Below, piece after piece: positions 45,945 to 58,123 of a stretch of 64,000 bases of DNA. The notes below the pieces were generated by a model. That model was not told the DNA's origin. It saw only the letters and a program-made list of their open reading frames with translations, and ran no database searches. How positions within the stretch are numbered: position 1 is the stretch's first letter; each line of letters opens with the position of its first letter. The translations under genes were made by a program, and so were the position numbers. This stretch comes from Megaleporinus macrocephalus (lineage: Eukaryota; Chordata; Actinopteri; Characiformes; Anostomidae), in contig CM038719.1 of the NCBI GenBank assembly GCA_021613375.1, positions 35,318,747 through 35,382,746 on the forward strand. The letters run 5' to 3'.

Positions 45945-47940
45945 TAAAGGGTTAATTAGCAGAAAGATTCAGTGAACTGTCAGCATATTCTAGTAAATAC
46001 ATTCCAGTGAATTAATTAATATTTAATTTAATTACTGTACTGAGAAGAAATTATACTTTTGGAAATAAACATTTACTCCACTGACATGCAGTGACACCTA
46101 CAGTATGTTCAGACTCCTTATAATCAGAATAATAGGACATTAAGTTTTCATGTTTTCTACAGTGAAAAGGCTGCCCTCTGGAGGCTGAATCAGAGTGTTG
46201 CAGTTCTGGGTGAAATTAGTTGTATTATTCATACGATTTAAAGACTCAGTGTAGAGGTTGCTATATGTATCTCAGTATCATCTGTCCTGGTGGCAGCAGC
46301 TCAGATAGAATTATCGGGTAAAAACAGAAGTGAAAACGATAATGAGATTCACTCTTTAATATTTATTATATTAACAAAACAAACACTAGAGAAAACAACA
46401 AACAGGTCACATGTACAACACTGCACAAAAATCAGACACTATTTATTTATTTAATTTACAGTCAAAATCACCATTAAGTTCACACTAATCATTATCAGCA
46501 CTTTTTAAATTAGATGTGTGAAGAACATTTTAAAGGTTAATGTACATCAATGGGAGGTAAGAAGTTTACATTTCCAGTAAAAATGGGCATTAAGTACATT
46601 CTGTGATGTCCGTCTCACTCGGACTAAACTCCCGTGAAACACATTAGACTTAATCCATAATCAAAAAAGATCCAATTATATTGACTAAGTTCATTGCATG
46701 TAAACACAGACACTGTGTTTGACCCTGCACGGACCCCTGTAGGTGAGGGTTTCAGGTGTGTATCCGGGTCCTTAGTTCACCACATTCGGGCCTGATAGTG
46801 TGGATCCGACGCAGGCTAGCACACTCAGGCCCTGTCACTGACCACAGTTAGTCCTCACCTAACCAGTCTGGGAATATTAGCCAGCTTATTGCTTAAAGAC
46901 AGTGCAGAGAGCACAATATACACACTAAAATACACAAATGTTCAACACAATTTAACTTAAATATGCAATGAATACAAATAATAGATAGATATTAGATATT
47001 TAATAAATGCATTTCAAATAGATCTTCAATAAATGCATTTATTTTGTGAACATTTTAATCCTATAAAAATGAAAACATGATAGATGTTGTAGATGTGAAT
47101 TTCAGTTAGTATCTCAATGTGACTTTGTGTATTGTGTTCACAGTAAAAGGAAACTTTGCGAGAGCACGTTATTACATAATTCCATTGTTGTCAGTCGTAA
47201 ATATATGTACACTAAATATTTAAAAAGTAATTTGAGAGTTGATTTCAATTCAAACAGTAATAATAGAGTAGGTAGTGTTTTTACATACATCAGTGTGTTT
47301 ATTTAACCCTTTCCAAGCTTCTTCTTCTATAAACAACCCAGTATTATTTACAGTTCTCATCTAATACCTGCTTTGACTGTTCAGTACTTCATTAAGCTAA
47401 ATCAAGATTGCTGCTAAAGGAACTGAATACATTCATACAATGTCTGGAACGTCCAGGAAAAATCTGGAACTACACTTTGTTCTTCAGACTGGAGCTCAAG
47501 ATCTGATCTACTTCTTTCAAAATAAGATATTCATGTTACTTTGTATTGTATGTATCATTATTTAAATCTGTTTTAATGATATTTGTTGTTCTTACTGGTG
47601 AAAATGTACTTATTGCTAAGCTGAAAGCTTTTAAATGATCAGCTTTGGTGTCTAAACATGGCTCTTAAGTTATATGAAAAGTTTGTGGAATTGATTATTA
47701 ATAAGTGTTCTGCATCTTAAAATGGTACTTTGTGCAGGTCTGCAGATTAAAATGTACAATATGGAATTATATTTAGGAATTTATTGTGAAACTGTGAAAC
47801 AGGACACAATGCTCCCAAAAAAACATAATGTGCTGTCATTTCAGCCCAGAAAGTGTTAAGACATAATCAAATTTTAACAAAAATCTATGTTACCTGACAT
47901 GAGTGTTAATACTTTATCCAGATGCTGAAAGAAAATTCTG
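45945..47940. other. V17-V18 intergenic
   Basis: No V content. 46,700-46,870 is GC-rich and unlike its surroundings, origin unknown. 47,260-47,600 matches 17,640-18,000. I see no gene here. Confidence 0.55.
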
Positions 47941-47949
47941 GTGTGAGTG

Positions 47950-48318
47950 AGTTTTTGTATGTCTCAGCTTGCTTTTCAGTGAATCTGTAGCATATATGTT
48001 TCCATCATAATAAATGGTGTTGATCCATTCCAGAGCTTTTCCTGCAGGTTGTCGAATCCAGACTGTTCCATAATGACTGCTGCTGTCAGTGATAGAAGCT
48101 CCAGATACTGTACAGGTGATGGTTAAAGGCTCTGCTGGTTTGATGACCACTGAGTCTGGCTGGAGGAGCTCAGTAGCACAGAACACATCTGTGAACAGAG
48201 AGAAGAAAAGCTTTACATATTTGAAGTAATGGATCAGATGAAGTCAAATCCAGCTTCAGTTGAAACACTCACACGAGGCAGCAGCCAACAGCAGCAGCAG
48301 TGAAGCTGAAGTGAACAT
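47950..48318 (-). pseudogene. IGHV: V18: IGHV family A, 3' end deleted
   Basis: Leader exon 48273-48318 and the V exon from 48,188 are normal through FR1, CDR1 GASITDSSSHYG, FR2 VWIRQPAGKALEW, CDR2 IYYDGNI and the start of FR3 (DSLKSK). A deletion of about 120 bp, relative to V12, then removes the rest of FR3, the second cysteine, the heptamer and most of the spacer. The nonamer ACAAAAACT remains at 47,950-47,958. The octamer is at 48,386-48,393. Without a heptamer it cannot be a normal recombination substrate. Confidence 0.9.
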
Positions 48319-48385
48319 GGTTGTGCTGCATTGATGGAAACTGCTGTAGAGGGAGATGCTGCTGATATTATAAGAGTAAATGGTG

Positions 48386-48393
48386 ATTTGCAT
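48386..48393 (-). promoter_or_regulatory. Octamer of V18
   Basis: Perfect octamer in IGHV orientation. Confidence 0.8.
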
Positions 48394-49978
48394 ATGAATG
48401 AAAAGGGGCTGAATGTCAGGAATGGAGCTGCTTCATGTGGGATGTGCTAGATAACAGAACATGATGCCTTTTGGAGACATGCACAGTTTGCCCTCTAGGG
48501 GTTAAAATAGAGGCTGCAACCAAAACCACATATTACATACTGACATAGGTGTCCTACAAATCTCAGTTCCAAATAAGTTGTAATATTATTCGAGATAAAA
48601 AAATAGAAAAAAACTATTTGTAAATATGATTTGACCTGCATTTAAATTAAGGTAATACAAAAAAGGTTTTTTTTTCTTATGAACTTCATATTTTCATGTA
48701 GCATTTAACATGTACAGTTTAAACTAAATTGTGAAATGTTCATAATCATATCACACAGGTGATGCAATCATGCATAGGTATAAAGAATCTGGTTTAGTCC
48801 TTTATGAGAGCAAGTATAAGTCTCATTGCCCAATAAAGACCAGTAGTAAATCCAGTAGTTTAAAAGCACATTAATCAGTACATACAGAGGTTAAATACTA
48901 CCATCATGATGGACCTATTAAGTAATAATGAAACAGATTCATCCCAAGCAGCATAGGAGGTATTACTGATAATGTTCTTTACCTTGTCTGACAAAGTTTT
49001 TTAAGATGTCTGCTGGTCACCAAGTATGGGAGGGGGGTGGGACAAAGAATGCATTTGCTTAAAAAAAAGATATCTTCTCTTTTCATATCATATCATTTCA
49101 TGTGTAATATCAACTTTTTTTGTTTTTCACAATAAAGTAATGATTTATTTAATATTCTTTCTTATTTAAATATTTCATTAACCTGTAATCATATAAAAAA
49201 TCCTCTGTGTGTTTAGGATTCTACATAGAACCATTTTATTAGATTAAGAACTCTTGAAGAACCATCTTAAGAGTGTGGTCAGTGGTGTTGCTGTGGTGGT
49301 CAGTATCCACTGAAGGGTGAAATAGTAACATTTTATGAAACCTATGTGAAATTTAAAGACTGTTTACATTTCAAGGTCAACTTGGCCAAAAATACAAGTC
49401 ATTAATTTTTCTATTATCATTTCAGTGTTTCAGAATTTGTTCACTTTCTCTTTGGCTTCATTACATCTTCCACTCTTGTTTTCAGTTCTAGATAGAAACC
49501 TAGTTATTCTTCCACATCTCCACATCTGTGGTGATCAGTCCATTGTTCTGAGAAGAGCAGCAGCTTCTTTGTTTGATGTGTCTGTATTTACTTTTATCCT
49601 ACACATCCTTTCAGACCCATAGAGTGGAGGTTTCTTCTCTCTCTCGATATTTACAGATCTGAAGAAAGAGTTGAGCTTGGTTTTTATCTCTGTGTGTGAA
49701 ATGAAAGCTATTAATTACAGTGCTGTTTATCTGATGGGGAAATGGTTTTTGTTTGAATGTTTAGAGGTCTATTTGCTTTCTTTGACTTTAATACACAAAT
49801 AGATTTTCTTCTGTCTGATTTCTCAGATAATCTCAGACAGAATGAGTAATATGTATGTGATGAATGTGTTGATTGGAAATGAAATGAAGATGTGAACTGT
49901 GGATGTTTGGATGGTAAAGACGTATGTAAAGATGTCAGTATTGTGAGTGTAATTTGAATAACGACCACATTCTTGACC

Positions 49979-50016
49979 GTTTTTGAACAGCATTCTGGTC
50001 TTGTTGTGTCAGTGTG
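49979..50016 (-). other. RSS of V19
   Basis: CACACTG, 22-bp spacer, TTCAAAAAC. Confidence 0.83.
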
Positions 50017-50464
50017 AGTCTCGAGCACAGTAATACACAGCTGTGTCTTCAGCTTGCAGATTCTGTCCTTGTAGGGTGATGGTGTTTCTGGAAGTGTCTC
50101 GAGAGACAGTGAACTTGCTTTTCAGTGAATCTTTAGCACGTATGCCTCCATCATAATAAATGCCGTTGATCCATTCCAGAGCTTTTCCTGCAGGTTGTCG
50201 GATCCAGGCTGTTCCAAAATGACTGCTGCTGTCAGTGATAGAAGCTCCAGATACTGTACAGGTGATGGTTAAAGGCTCTGCTGGTTTGATGACCACTGAG
50301 TCTGGCTGGAGGAGCTCAGTAGCACAGAACACATCTGTGAACAGAGAGAAGAAAAGCTTTATATATTTGAAGTAATGAATCAGATGAAGTCAAATCCAGC
50401 TTCAGTTGAAACACTCACACGAGGCAGCAGCCAACAGCAGCAGCAGTGAAGCTGAAGTAAACAT
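50017..50464 (-). CDS. IGHV: V19: IGHV segment, family A, intact
   Basis: Leader exon 50419-50464, V exon 50017-50334 (318 nt), frame open. CDR1 GASITDSSSHFG, CDR2 IYYDGGIRA, end CARD. All hallmark residues are present. The octamer is at 50,535-50,542. The 3' flank and RSS are those of V14; CDR differences dominate the divergence. Confidence 0.93.
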
Positions 50465-50534
50465 GGTTGTGCTGCGTTGATGGAAACTGCTGTAGAGGGA
50501 GATGCTGCTGATATTATGAGAGTAAGAGGAGATG

Positions 50535-50542
50535 ATTTGCAT
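50535..50542 (-). promoter_or_regulatory. Octamer of V19
   Basis: Perfect octamer in IGHV orientation. Confidence 0.85.
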
Positions 50543-51499
50543 ATCAGTTAAAAGGGGCTGCATGTCAGGAATAGAGCTGGTTCTCTGCTGAATCTGCTTT
50601 TACTAGAACTGTAGGAAGATTTACAGATATGCTCAGACTGCCCTCTAGAGGCTGAAATAAAGACTGCATCTAGAACACATACTATTCTACTATATACAGT
50701 ATGCATTGTACTACTGAATGCACAATCATTGGTTTTATAACAACTTCAGTTCCAAAGAGATTGCAACAGTGTGTCTAATAAAACTAAAGTAATGAATTGA
50801 AAAATAATCTACTTCTAAAATTAATGACCGCCACAAATTCCAAGGAAGTTGGGACAAAGTAAATTAAGACTAGAAACGCTGTGAAACAGTTCAAGATATT
50901 TATTTGAAATGCATGCTTAAAGATACTAATGTTCAGTAAAACCATATTAGTCCTTTATGAGGAAGGATGTGTTGAGACTCACTAAAAATGCATTGAGAGA
51001 ACAATTTAAAGGTATTTAAAGAGGTGTGGCCACGCCTATAAAAAGAGAAACTATAATAATGATAAATTATGAGCACAATAAATAATGAACAACATACTAT
51101 TAGATTTATTTGCTGAAACTTTTATGTAGTTTTTGCTTAACCCTGAAAAATGGACAACGTGAATCTGATGGCAGTTTTCAGTGAAATTAAACAACTAAAG
51201 GTATTTATGAAACCACCTTTAGTTATTTGCTGAGTGTTAGGTGTGTTCATTTGTATATTAATAATTCATTACACACAATTGCTGCCGTGCTCCAGGAGTT
51301 CACACACGACATTTGCTTCTCAAATTTTCACTGCTGCATAGAATCTCCTATTGTCACCTTCCATTTATAATAATAACACTATGTATGCTATGAAATATAT
51401 TAAACATTACCTCTGTTCTTTAATACAGATGCTGTTTGTTTGTTTATCTGTGTTTTTAATGCTTTGTTAACTGTTTGAATGAAAGTTCTGGTGTGAGTG

Positions 51500-51538
51500 A
51501 GTTTTTGTACGTCTCAGCTGATTTCTTACAGCACTGTG
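51500..51538 (-). other. 23-RSS of V20, family A type
   Basis: CACAGTG, 23-bp spacer and ACAAAAACT, nearly identical to the signals of V12 and V21 and unlike that of V11. Confidence 0.88.
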
Positions 51539-52012
51539 ATGGATATCGAGCACAGTAATACACAGCTGTGTCCTCAGGCTGCATGTTCTGTCCTTGTAGA
51601 GTCACTGTGCTGCTGGAGCCGTCTTTAGAAATACTGAACTTGCTTTTCAGAGAATCTTTTTGGTAAATGCTCCCACCACCCCAGATGTGGTTTATCCACT
51701 CCAGAGTTTTCCCTGCAGGCTGTCGAATCCAACCTGTCGCGTAGTTGTTATCAGTAACTGAATATCCAGATACTTTACAGATGATGGTCAGAGACTCTCC
51801 TGGCTTTATAACCACTGAACTCGGCTGAGTTAGTCCAATATCACATTTTACACCTGGAACAGAGAAAAACAGTCTCACTCACGTGTAGTAACAAATGTAT
51901 GAAGTTAAAATAGTAAGTGTGTAGTTTTTATCAGTAATTGTTTCTGTTTCAGTCTATTAAGAGACTCACAGGTTGCTGCTGCGGTCAGCATTAGCAGAAA
52001 TGTGTAGAACAT
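51539..52012 (-). CDS. IGHV: V20: IGHV family C body with family A 3' end
   Basis: Leader exon 51970-52012, V exon 51539-51853, frame open. The body is nearly identical to V11: DIGLTQPSSVVIKPGES, CDR1 GYSVTDNNYA, CDR2 IWGGGSIYQ, FR3 with SKDGSSSTVTLQ. From the YYC codons onward it has the family A end CARYP, followed by a family A spacer and nonamer and a diverged family A downstream flank. This points to an exchange within the conserved TAVYYC stretch. As in V11, no perfect octamer is seen, but a TATA-like TTTATTTATA is near 52,069-52,078. Predicted functional. Confidence 0.92.
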
Positions 52013-52849
52013 GGCTGTGTGTTGAAGATGCTGTCCTGACCTGCAGTGGAGTGAAAAGAAGAAGCTGCTTTATTTATACAGACAGGAGGACTTTAAGAAG
52101 TCACTTTACATATAATACAGACCGTCACCATAGAAATCACCAACAATGCTGAGTTGCTATCAGTGGTGAAGCTTGTACTGACTGTTATATGTAGTACAGC
52201 TGCTCATAACACTGACCAGCAAATCAGATCCTGATCTTAATGCAGTAAATGAATAGAATGTGACTTTGTTTTATTTGTTTTTCAGTGATGTGCACATCCA
52301 GTCATTTCTGCTATGGACTTTGCAGCAGCATCAGAATGGATAAGCCTTTGGTTCCAGAAGCAGCCTCAGTCTGAAGGATATAATGAAGCTCTAATGCAGT
52401 AAATTGAGGTGTTTAAAGAACAGAAGCATTTTTAAATGGTTGTTAGTGTACTTGCATGGCTCTAGCAAAACAAACACATTACATGCAGACCATCTGATAA
52501 AACATTTGCAGTTTGTAATAGATATTAATATTTATTTTACTCCAAATAGAGCTAACTGAAATGTTCTGGTCTGTCTACAGTGTATAATCACAGAGATATC
52601 TAAGACCTCCAGCAGACTTTGAGATTTCCACACATTGAGAATACATGGTCATAACATGATTGGTTAACTTTACAGTCACGTTCTTATTATATGACATGTG
52701 GGACCTTCAGTTTAGCTTCTGAAGTCCTAACATGGTGAGAGTTCTCCACACTTAACCACACTTACTGATATACTGAAATAATTAAAATAAAGTTTTTAGG
52801 TTGACAATGTCTCAAAAGCAGTCTTTGAGGATCCAGTACAACTTCATAC

Positions 52850-53410
52850 AGTACTGTGTAAAAGTCAGTATGTTTCATTTATTCTATTGTAAGAAAAACT
52901 GAATATAAAGGTAATGAACACATTCAAAACAAAGAATGACGGAGAACTTGACACCGTACATGGTAGTCACCAAAACTGTTCTCGTCAAATTATTAGTACT
53001 AGCTTAGTAATAGCTTTCATATTTCAGAAAGAGGAGATCATCAAGCTCCATTCCTGCCTCAGATCTGAAACATCCACAGAAATTTCTATCCATCCCTCCC
53101 CTGTAAGAAGACACCTCAATGCTATGGGTCTGAAAGGAAGTGTAGCTGTTTAAGAAGCTCCTTACTGAGATGAGGAGACACAGACACGTCAAACAAAGAA
53201 GCTTCTGCTGTTCTCAGAACAATGGACTGACCACCCCAAAGTCCAGACCTCAATATCACTGAAGGTGTTTAGGATTACTTGGATCTTGAGAAGCAATAAT
53301 GCAACCAGCTCTAAGACTAAATTTTGGAGGTGTGGTCTCAGTGGACTGCTAAAAGAATGGAAATTGCAGTAATGATAAATAATGGACACACTCTACAATA
53401 AAAAAACATA
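52850..53410 (+). mobile_element. Tc1-like element relic, second copy
   Basis: Paralogue of the relic at 32,213-32,780, at the same place relative to the family C segment, so it was copied with the block. Confidence 0.65.
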
Positions 53411-53944
53411 AAATGATGTCATTGTTGTCCAAAGAGAAACGTATCTCTATGGTTTTACATCATTTGAACATCTGCCGTTTACATTGTGTGAAAACTTTGG
53501 GTCTGTAGAAATTATCACAAATATTTTGGAATATATTCTGGTTCCATTGACTTAGATTCAAAGTAAACATGTTGATGTCTTTTCTTGGGACACTGATTAT
53601 ATTTAGTTGTTGAGACGTAAATGTAATTTTCAATGTAGTTTATTTTAGTGCAGTGTTTTCTGAGTTTTTTCCTGATGATGAAAATGAGACAATGTGTATC
53701 TGATGGTAGTTTTCAGTGAAATTAAATAAAATTGTGATTATGAAACATAACTGCAGTGCTGAATGTTAGGCATGTCAATGTGTAGATGTAGAATTCATTC
53801 ATTACATACAAGTACTGAAGTGCTGTAGGAGTTCAAACAGGACATTTACTGCCAGTAGTGTGATCAAATTTTCATAGCTACATTGAAGTCCAAGATTGTC
53901 ATCATTATAACACCTTGTATGCTATGAAGGTTTTGCTGTGAGTG

Positions 53945-53983
53945 AGTTTATGTACGTCTCAGCTGATTTCTTACAGCACTGTG
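53945..53983 (-). other. RSS of V21, degenerate nonamer
   Basis: Perfect CACAGTG and a 23-bp spacer, but the nonamer is ACATAAACT, interrupting the A run. Confidence 0.75.
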
Positions 53984-54434
53984 GTGGATATCGAGCACAG
54001 TAATACACAGCTGTGTCTTCAGCTTGCAGATTCTGTCCTTGTAGGGTGATGGTGTTTCTGGAAGTGTCTCGAGAGACAGTGAACTTGCTTTTCAGTGAAT
54101 CTTTAGCACGTATGTCTCCATCATAATAAATGAGGTTGATCCATTCCAGAGCTTCTCCTGCAGGTTGTCGGATCCAGGCTGTTCCAAAATGACTGTTGCT
54201 GTCAGTGATAGAAGCTCCAGATACTGTACAGGTGATGGTTAAAGGCTCTGCTGGTTTGATGACCACTGAGTCTGGCTGGAGGAGCTCAGTAGCACAGAAC
54301 ACATCTGTGAACAGAGAGAAGAACAGCTTTATATATTTAAAGTAATAAATCAGATGAAGTCAAATCCAGCTTCAGTTGAAACACTCACACGAGGCAGCAG
54401 CCAACAGCAGCAGCAGTGAAGCTGGAGTGAACAT
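53984..54434 (-). CDS. IGHV: V21: IGHV segment, family A, open
   Basis: Leader exon 54389-54434 (Ser to Pro in the signal peptide start), V exon 53984-54304, frame open. CDR1 GASITDSNSHFG, FR2 AWIRQPAGEALEW (Lys to Glu), CDR2 IYYDGDIRA, end CARYP. The octamer is at 54,505-54,512. The weak nonamer may lower recombination. The promoter is of the V14/V16 type while the 3' end is of the V12/V24 type, another sign of mixing between family A lineages. Confidence 0.9.
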
Positions 54435-54504
54435 GGTTGTGCTGCATTGATGGAAACTGCTGTAGAGGGAGATACTGCTGATCTTATAAGAGTAGATGGA
54501 GATG

Positions 54505-54512
54505 ATTTGCAT
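54505..54512 (-). promoter_or_regulatory. Octamer of V21
   Basis: Perfect octamer in IGHV orientation. Confidence 0.85.
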
Positions 54513-55531
54513 ATCAGTTAAAAGGGGCTGCATGTCAGGAATAGAGCTGGTTCTCTGCTGAATCTACTTTTACCAGAATTGTAGGAAGAGCTACAGATAT
54601 GCTCAGACTGCCCTCTAGAGGCTGAAATAGAGACTGCATCTAAAACACCTACTATCCTACTGTATATGCATTGCACTACTGAATGCACTCTTGTTGGTTT
54701 AATAACAACTTCAGTTCCAAAGAAGTTGGGACAGCGTGTCTAATAAAACTAAATTAATGAATTGCAAATCAACCACTTTCTAAAATTGATGACTGACACA
54801 GATTCCAAAAAAAGTTGGGACAAAGGAAATTAAGACTAGAAACGGTGTGAAACATTTTAAGATATTTATCATAAACAGTCTATGCATGCTTAAGGATAAC
54901 AGGAACATGTAGTAAAACCCCACTATTCCTTTATGTGCTGAGACTCCCCAGAAATGCATTGGAAGGACAGTTTGAAGGTATTTACTCAAACTTTCAAGGG
55001 TGAAAGGGTGAAAACTCAGAAAATCCAAAGACATCACATATGAACGTCCATGACCTTCAACTCTGCAGAGAGCACAGCATTGAAAACTATTTCATCTGAA
55101 AGGTTGTTGGTTATAAGCTTTCATATGTGATTTTGGTATTATTCTTTAAACACAAAGATTTCTTTGTATTTTCTGAATTTGTTGATGGTATTATACATTG
55201 CCATTAAAACAATTTAGCAATAGTTTAACACATAGATGTCAACAAACACTGTTTATCACTGTAAGACTGTACTATGCACTGTGAAAGCCATATGCTAACA
55301 ATGCCTATTATGTCTCCTTATATGAAATGAAATGCTGCTCAGAGGAAATGTATGCTGTGATTTGGTGATTTACAGTAATAATAAATGTTCTATTTATCAG
55401 AGACATACCATATATATGTTAAAGAAGACACAATCCAGATGTTTATCAATGTACCATAGTAAACTGACCACATCATTGCATGTAGGTAAAATAGTGAGCA
55501 ATACAGACATCAGTAAAGGCATCATTAACAC

Positions 55532-55668
55532 TAAGTCAAGTCAAGTTTATTTATATAGTGCTTTTTACAACGATGTTGTCTCAAAGCAGCTTTACTGGTG
55601 CTGCATTGATGGAAACTGCTGTAGAGGGAGATGCTGCTGATTCTATAAGAGTAAATGGAGATTTTTAT
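55532..55668 (-). pseudogene. Orphan V promoter remnant (3), octamer decayed
   Basis: Same repeat head and promoter junction as at 38.7 and 43.9 kb. The octamer position (55,661-55,668) reads ATTTTTAT on the plus strand, two changes from ATTTGCAT. Confidence 0.78.
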
Positions 55669-57033
55669 ATGAATGAAAAGGGGCTGAATGTCAGGAATAG
55701 AGCTGGTTCTCATGTGGGATGTGTAAGATAAGAGCATGTTTTAGTTTTATTCTAAAGAAGACTGGAAGATAAGTTTCACAGAAACTCTGTAAAGATCTAA
55801 TGTGAAACATTTGCTGATCATTTCAAGAAACACTGTAAAATAAACATCTCTGAAACTTTTATCATACAGTTTATCATACAATCTGCTATTTTCTAAAGGT
55901 TTCTTTGCTGCCATGAATATTCAACACTGCCAGCTATATTTATTTATTTATTTATGTATTCATAGAATATAAAGTTTCACTTCTTTAAATTTTCAGTGTA
56001 GCTTTTTTGAAACATTAAACTGAAAGAAAATACATGTTTTGAATCTGAACTGAATGTTTAACACCATAAACTGAACATTATTTATAATTAGAATAATAGG
56101 ACATTACGTTTATAAGTGAATAGAAGATATGCACATGCTGCCCCCTACAGGCTGCCCCTTTCAGGATTTAAACTCTACCTGCTGTTTAGTGGATATGTAA
56201 GCAGAGCTGATGTAGAGGATGTTACATGTTTGTAACTGTAAAAGTTCTCAGTATCATCAGGTTCAGTATCAGACGCCTCTAACAGAGTCTTTGCAAATGT
56301 CACAGACTCCGTCTATTTGATTATTTTCTAGTCAAAATCAATTTAAATTACAAGATATTCATTTTCAGGAGTTTCTAAATGAGATGGTTGCGGATGAGAT
56401 AATTTTTAACAATCTCAATACAAACTAAGGAATTTATTTACCCATTAAAACAGTTTTTACTAGAACCACACATTCTAACTGAGAACCAGAAGAGCCTCTA
56501 TTCTTAGGAGTATGCAGAATAGTGGATAAAAATAAATAAATAAGGTGTTTAAGTAATAGTAACATGTTACATGCAGTTAACATGAACTGCACTTTCAGCT
56601 TAGAACCATGTGAGGAACCTTTTCAAGAACCTTTTCAAGAACCTTTTAGAGCATTTGTTTTGAGTGTGCATAGAAAAGTGGATTATATGAGAAAACATCA
56701 GAACATCAGATTCCCTGCTTCATTTAATACATTTCCACTCTAAATGCCCATTAAGTACAAGTAAACTAAAGATTTTGTTCAGTTTATTATTAAAATATTT
56801 CTTCATTTAATTTTGTAACTTTTCAATAAAACTTAAATTGTGCAAAGACTTTATTCCAACCAAGTTTCTCCAAGAACTGTACATTCAAACCAAGAACCAT
56901 TTAATAACCTATATTTTTAAGAGAGTACATAACAGTGGATTATATTTCTATATAAGAAATGAATAATAAACTCTTTTTACAGTAAATCCAAAAACTGCTG
57001 CAGTGAAATAATGACTCTCTCCTTCATCTTGAC

Positions 57034-57503
57034 TGTCAGTAACCCCTCCCACCACAAGAGGTCTAAATCAGTCTCACCTCACCTGGCCCCAATTAAGGCC
57101 TAGTTAAATACCCCTCCCATGCCACAGGCAAGCGTGAAGTATTGCCAGTATCCTTGGATCTGCTAACTGAGCGTTTCTTGTTTCTGCTACCCCATCGTGT
57201 ATGATTCTCTGCCTGGTTTTTGTGGGTTACGTCTTTTGTCTTTTGTCTTTTGCCCCCTTCTTGGATTTGTCTGCCTGGATCTGCTGACTGCTGGTAACGA
57301 ACCCCTGCTCTGCCCCTTGACTACTGCTTTTCGTCTTTGCCCCCTTCGGACTTGTTGGCCTGCACACACTGACTCCCTTCCTGGTTTTGACCCATCTGCC
57401 CTGCCTCTGACCTCGCTATTCCTTTCCACTGCTAGTGTAAGACATAATATTACCTGCATATGGATCCCGACCCATTGTCTGAGTCCGCCATGCTACACTG
57501 ACA
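57034..57503 (+). mobile_element. Solo LTR-like element beside V22
   Basis: The 470-bp unit starts TGTCAGT and ends ACTGACA, perfect 7-bp inverted termini with TG...CA. It has pyrimidine-rich GC-rich content and an end segment CTGCATATGGATCC like fish Gypsy-type LTRs. It splits a flank that is continuous near V13 and V15 (CTTCATTCTGACACACTGGA), just downstream of the V22 nonamer. No internal genes. A target duplication is not clear. Confidence 0.6.
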
Positions 57504-57511
57504 ACCTGGAG

Positions 57512-57967
57512 GGTTTTTGTACAGCACTGTGAACTCTTGTATCAATACACAGCAGTGTCTTCACTCTTCACGCTGCTCATGTGCAGATACAGCTGATCTT
57601 TGCTGTTGTCTCTGGAGATGGTGAACCTTCCTTGGACAGGCTGAGAGTATCTCTTAGTCTGACTGTCATATCTGATCAAAGCCACCCATTCTAAACCTTT
57701 TCCAACAGCCTGTCTGATCCAGCCCATCCAGTAGTTATCAAAATGTAGTTCAGAGGGTGTACAGGTGAGTGTATGAGATCCTCCAGGTGTGATGACCACT
57801 GCTTCAGACTGGATCAGCGTTTGACTCCAGCACTCTAAAGAAAAGCAAACCCATAAATTAAAAAATATAATATTTAATACAGAATGAAAACATTCAGTAT
57901 CAAATCAGCTGATCAGGATCTTACTTGTAGAGAGAGACAGTAATATAAAACTGCAGAAGATCTTCAT
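57512..57967 (-). pseudogene. IGHV: V22: IGHV family D, 3' end deleted
   Basis: V exon from 57,834: [26 protein letters not shown]1 core LHFDNYW, CDR2 [10 protein letters not shown]3 to EDTAVY. A 21-bp deletion relative to V13 then removes the YCAR codons and the heptamer; the nonamer ACAAAAACC remains at 57,512-57,520. The leader has an 11-bp deletion over the old ATG which creates a new in-frame ATG at 57,967 ([14 protein letters not shown]), so leader exon 57,925-57,967 is still usable. The octamer position reads ATGCAAAG (58,050-58,057). It cannot rearrange normally. Confidence 0.9.
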
Positions 57968-58123
57968 AGCTAGCAGAGTGATGATCATCAAGCAGAACAC
58001 CATAAAGACTGAGTGATGACTGAGAATTAAAGCTTGTAAAGGACGGTGACTTTGCATAGTATATTTGCAAGGTTAAAAACTCTTTCTTTATGAAGCCCCA
58101 CCCACTTCTCTGCATTCTCATTA

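Noticed and set aside
57187..57532. Overlapping open frames of 90 and 111 aa
   Set aside because: They lie inside the LTR-like element, are rich in Pro/Leu/Cys from its pyrimidine bias, and have no family features.
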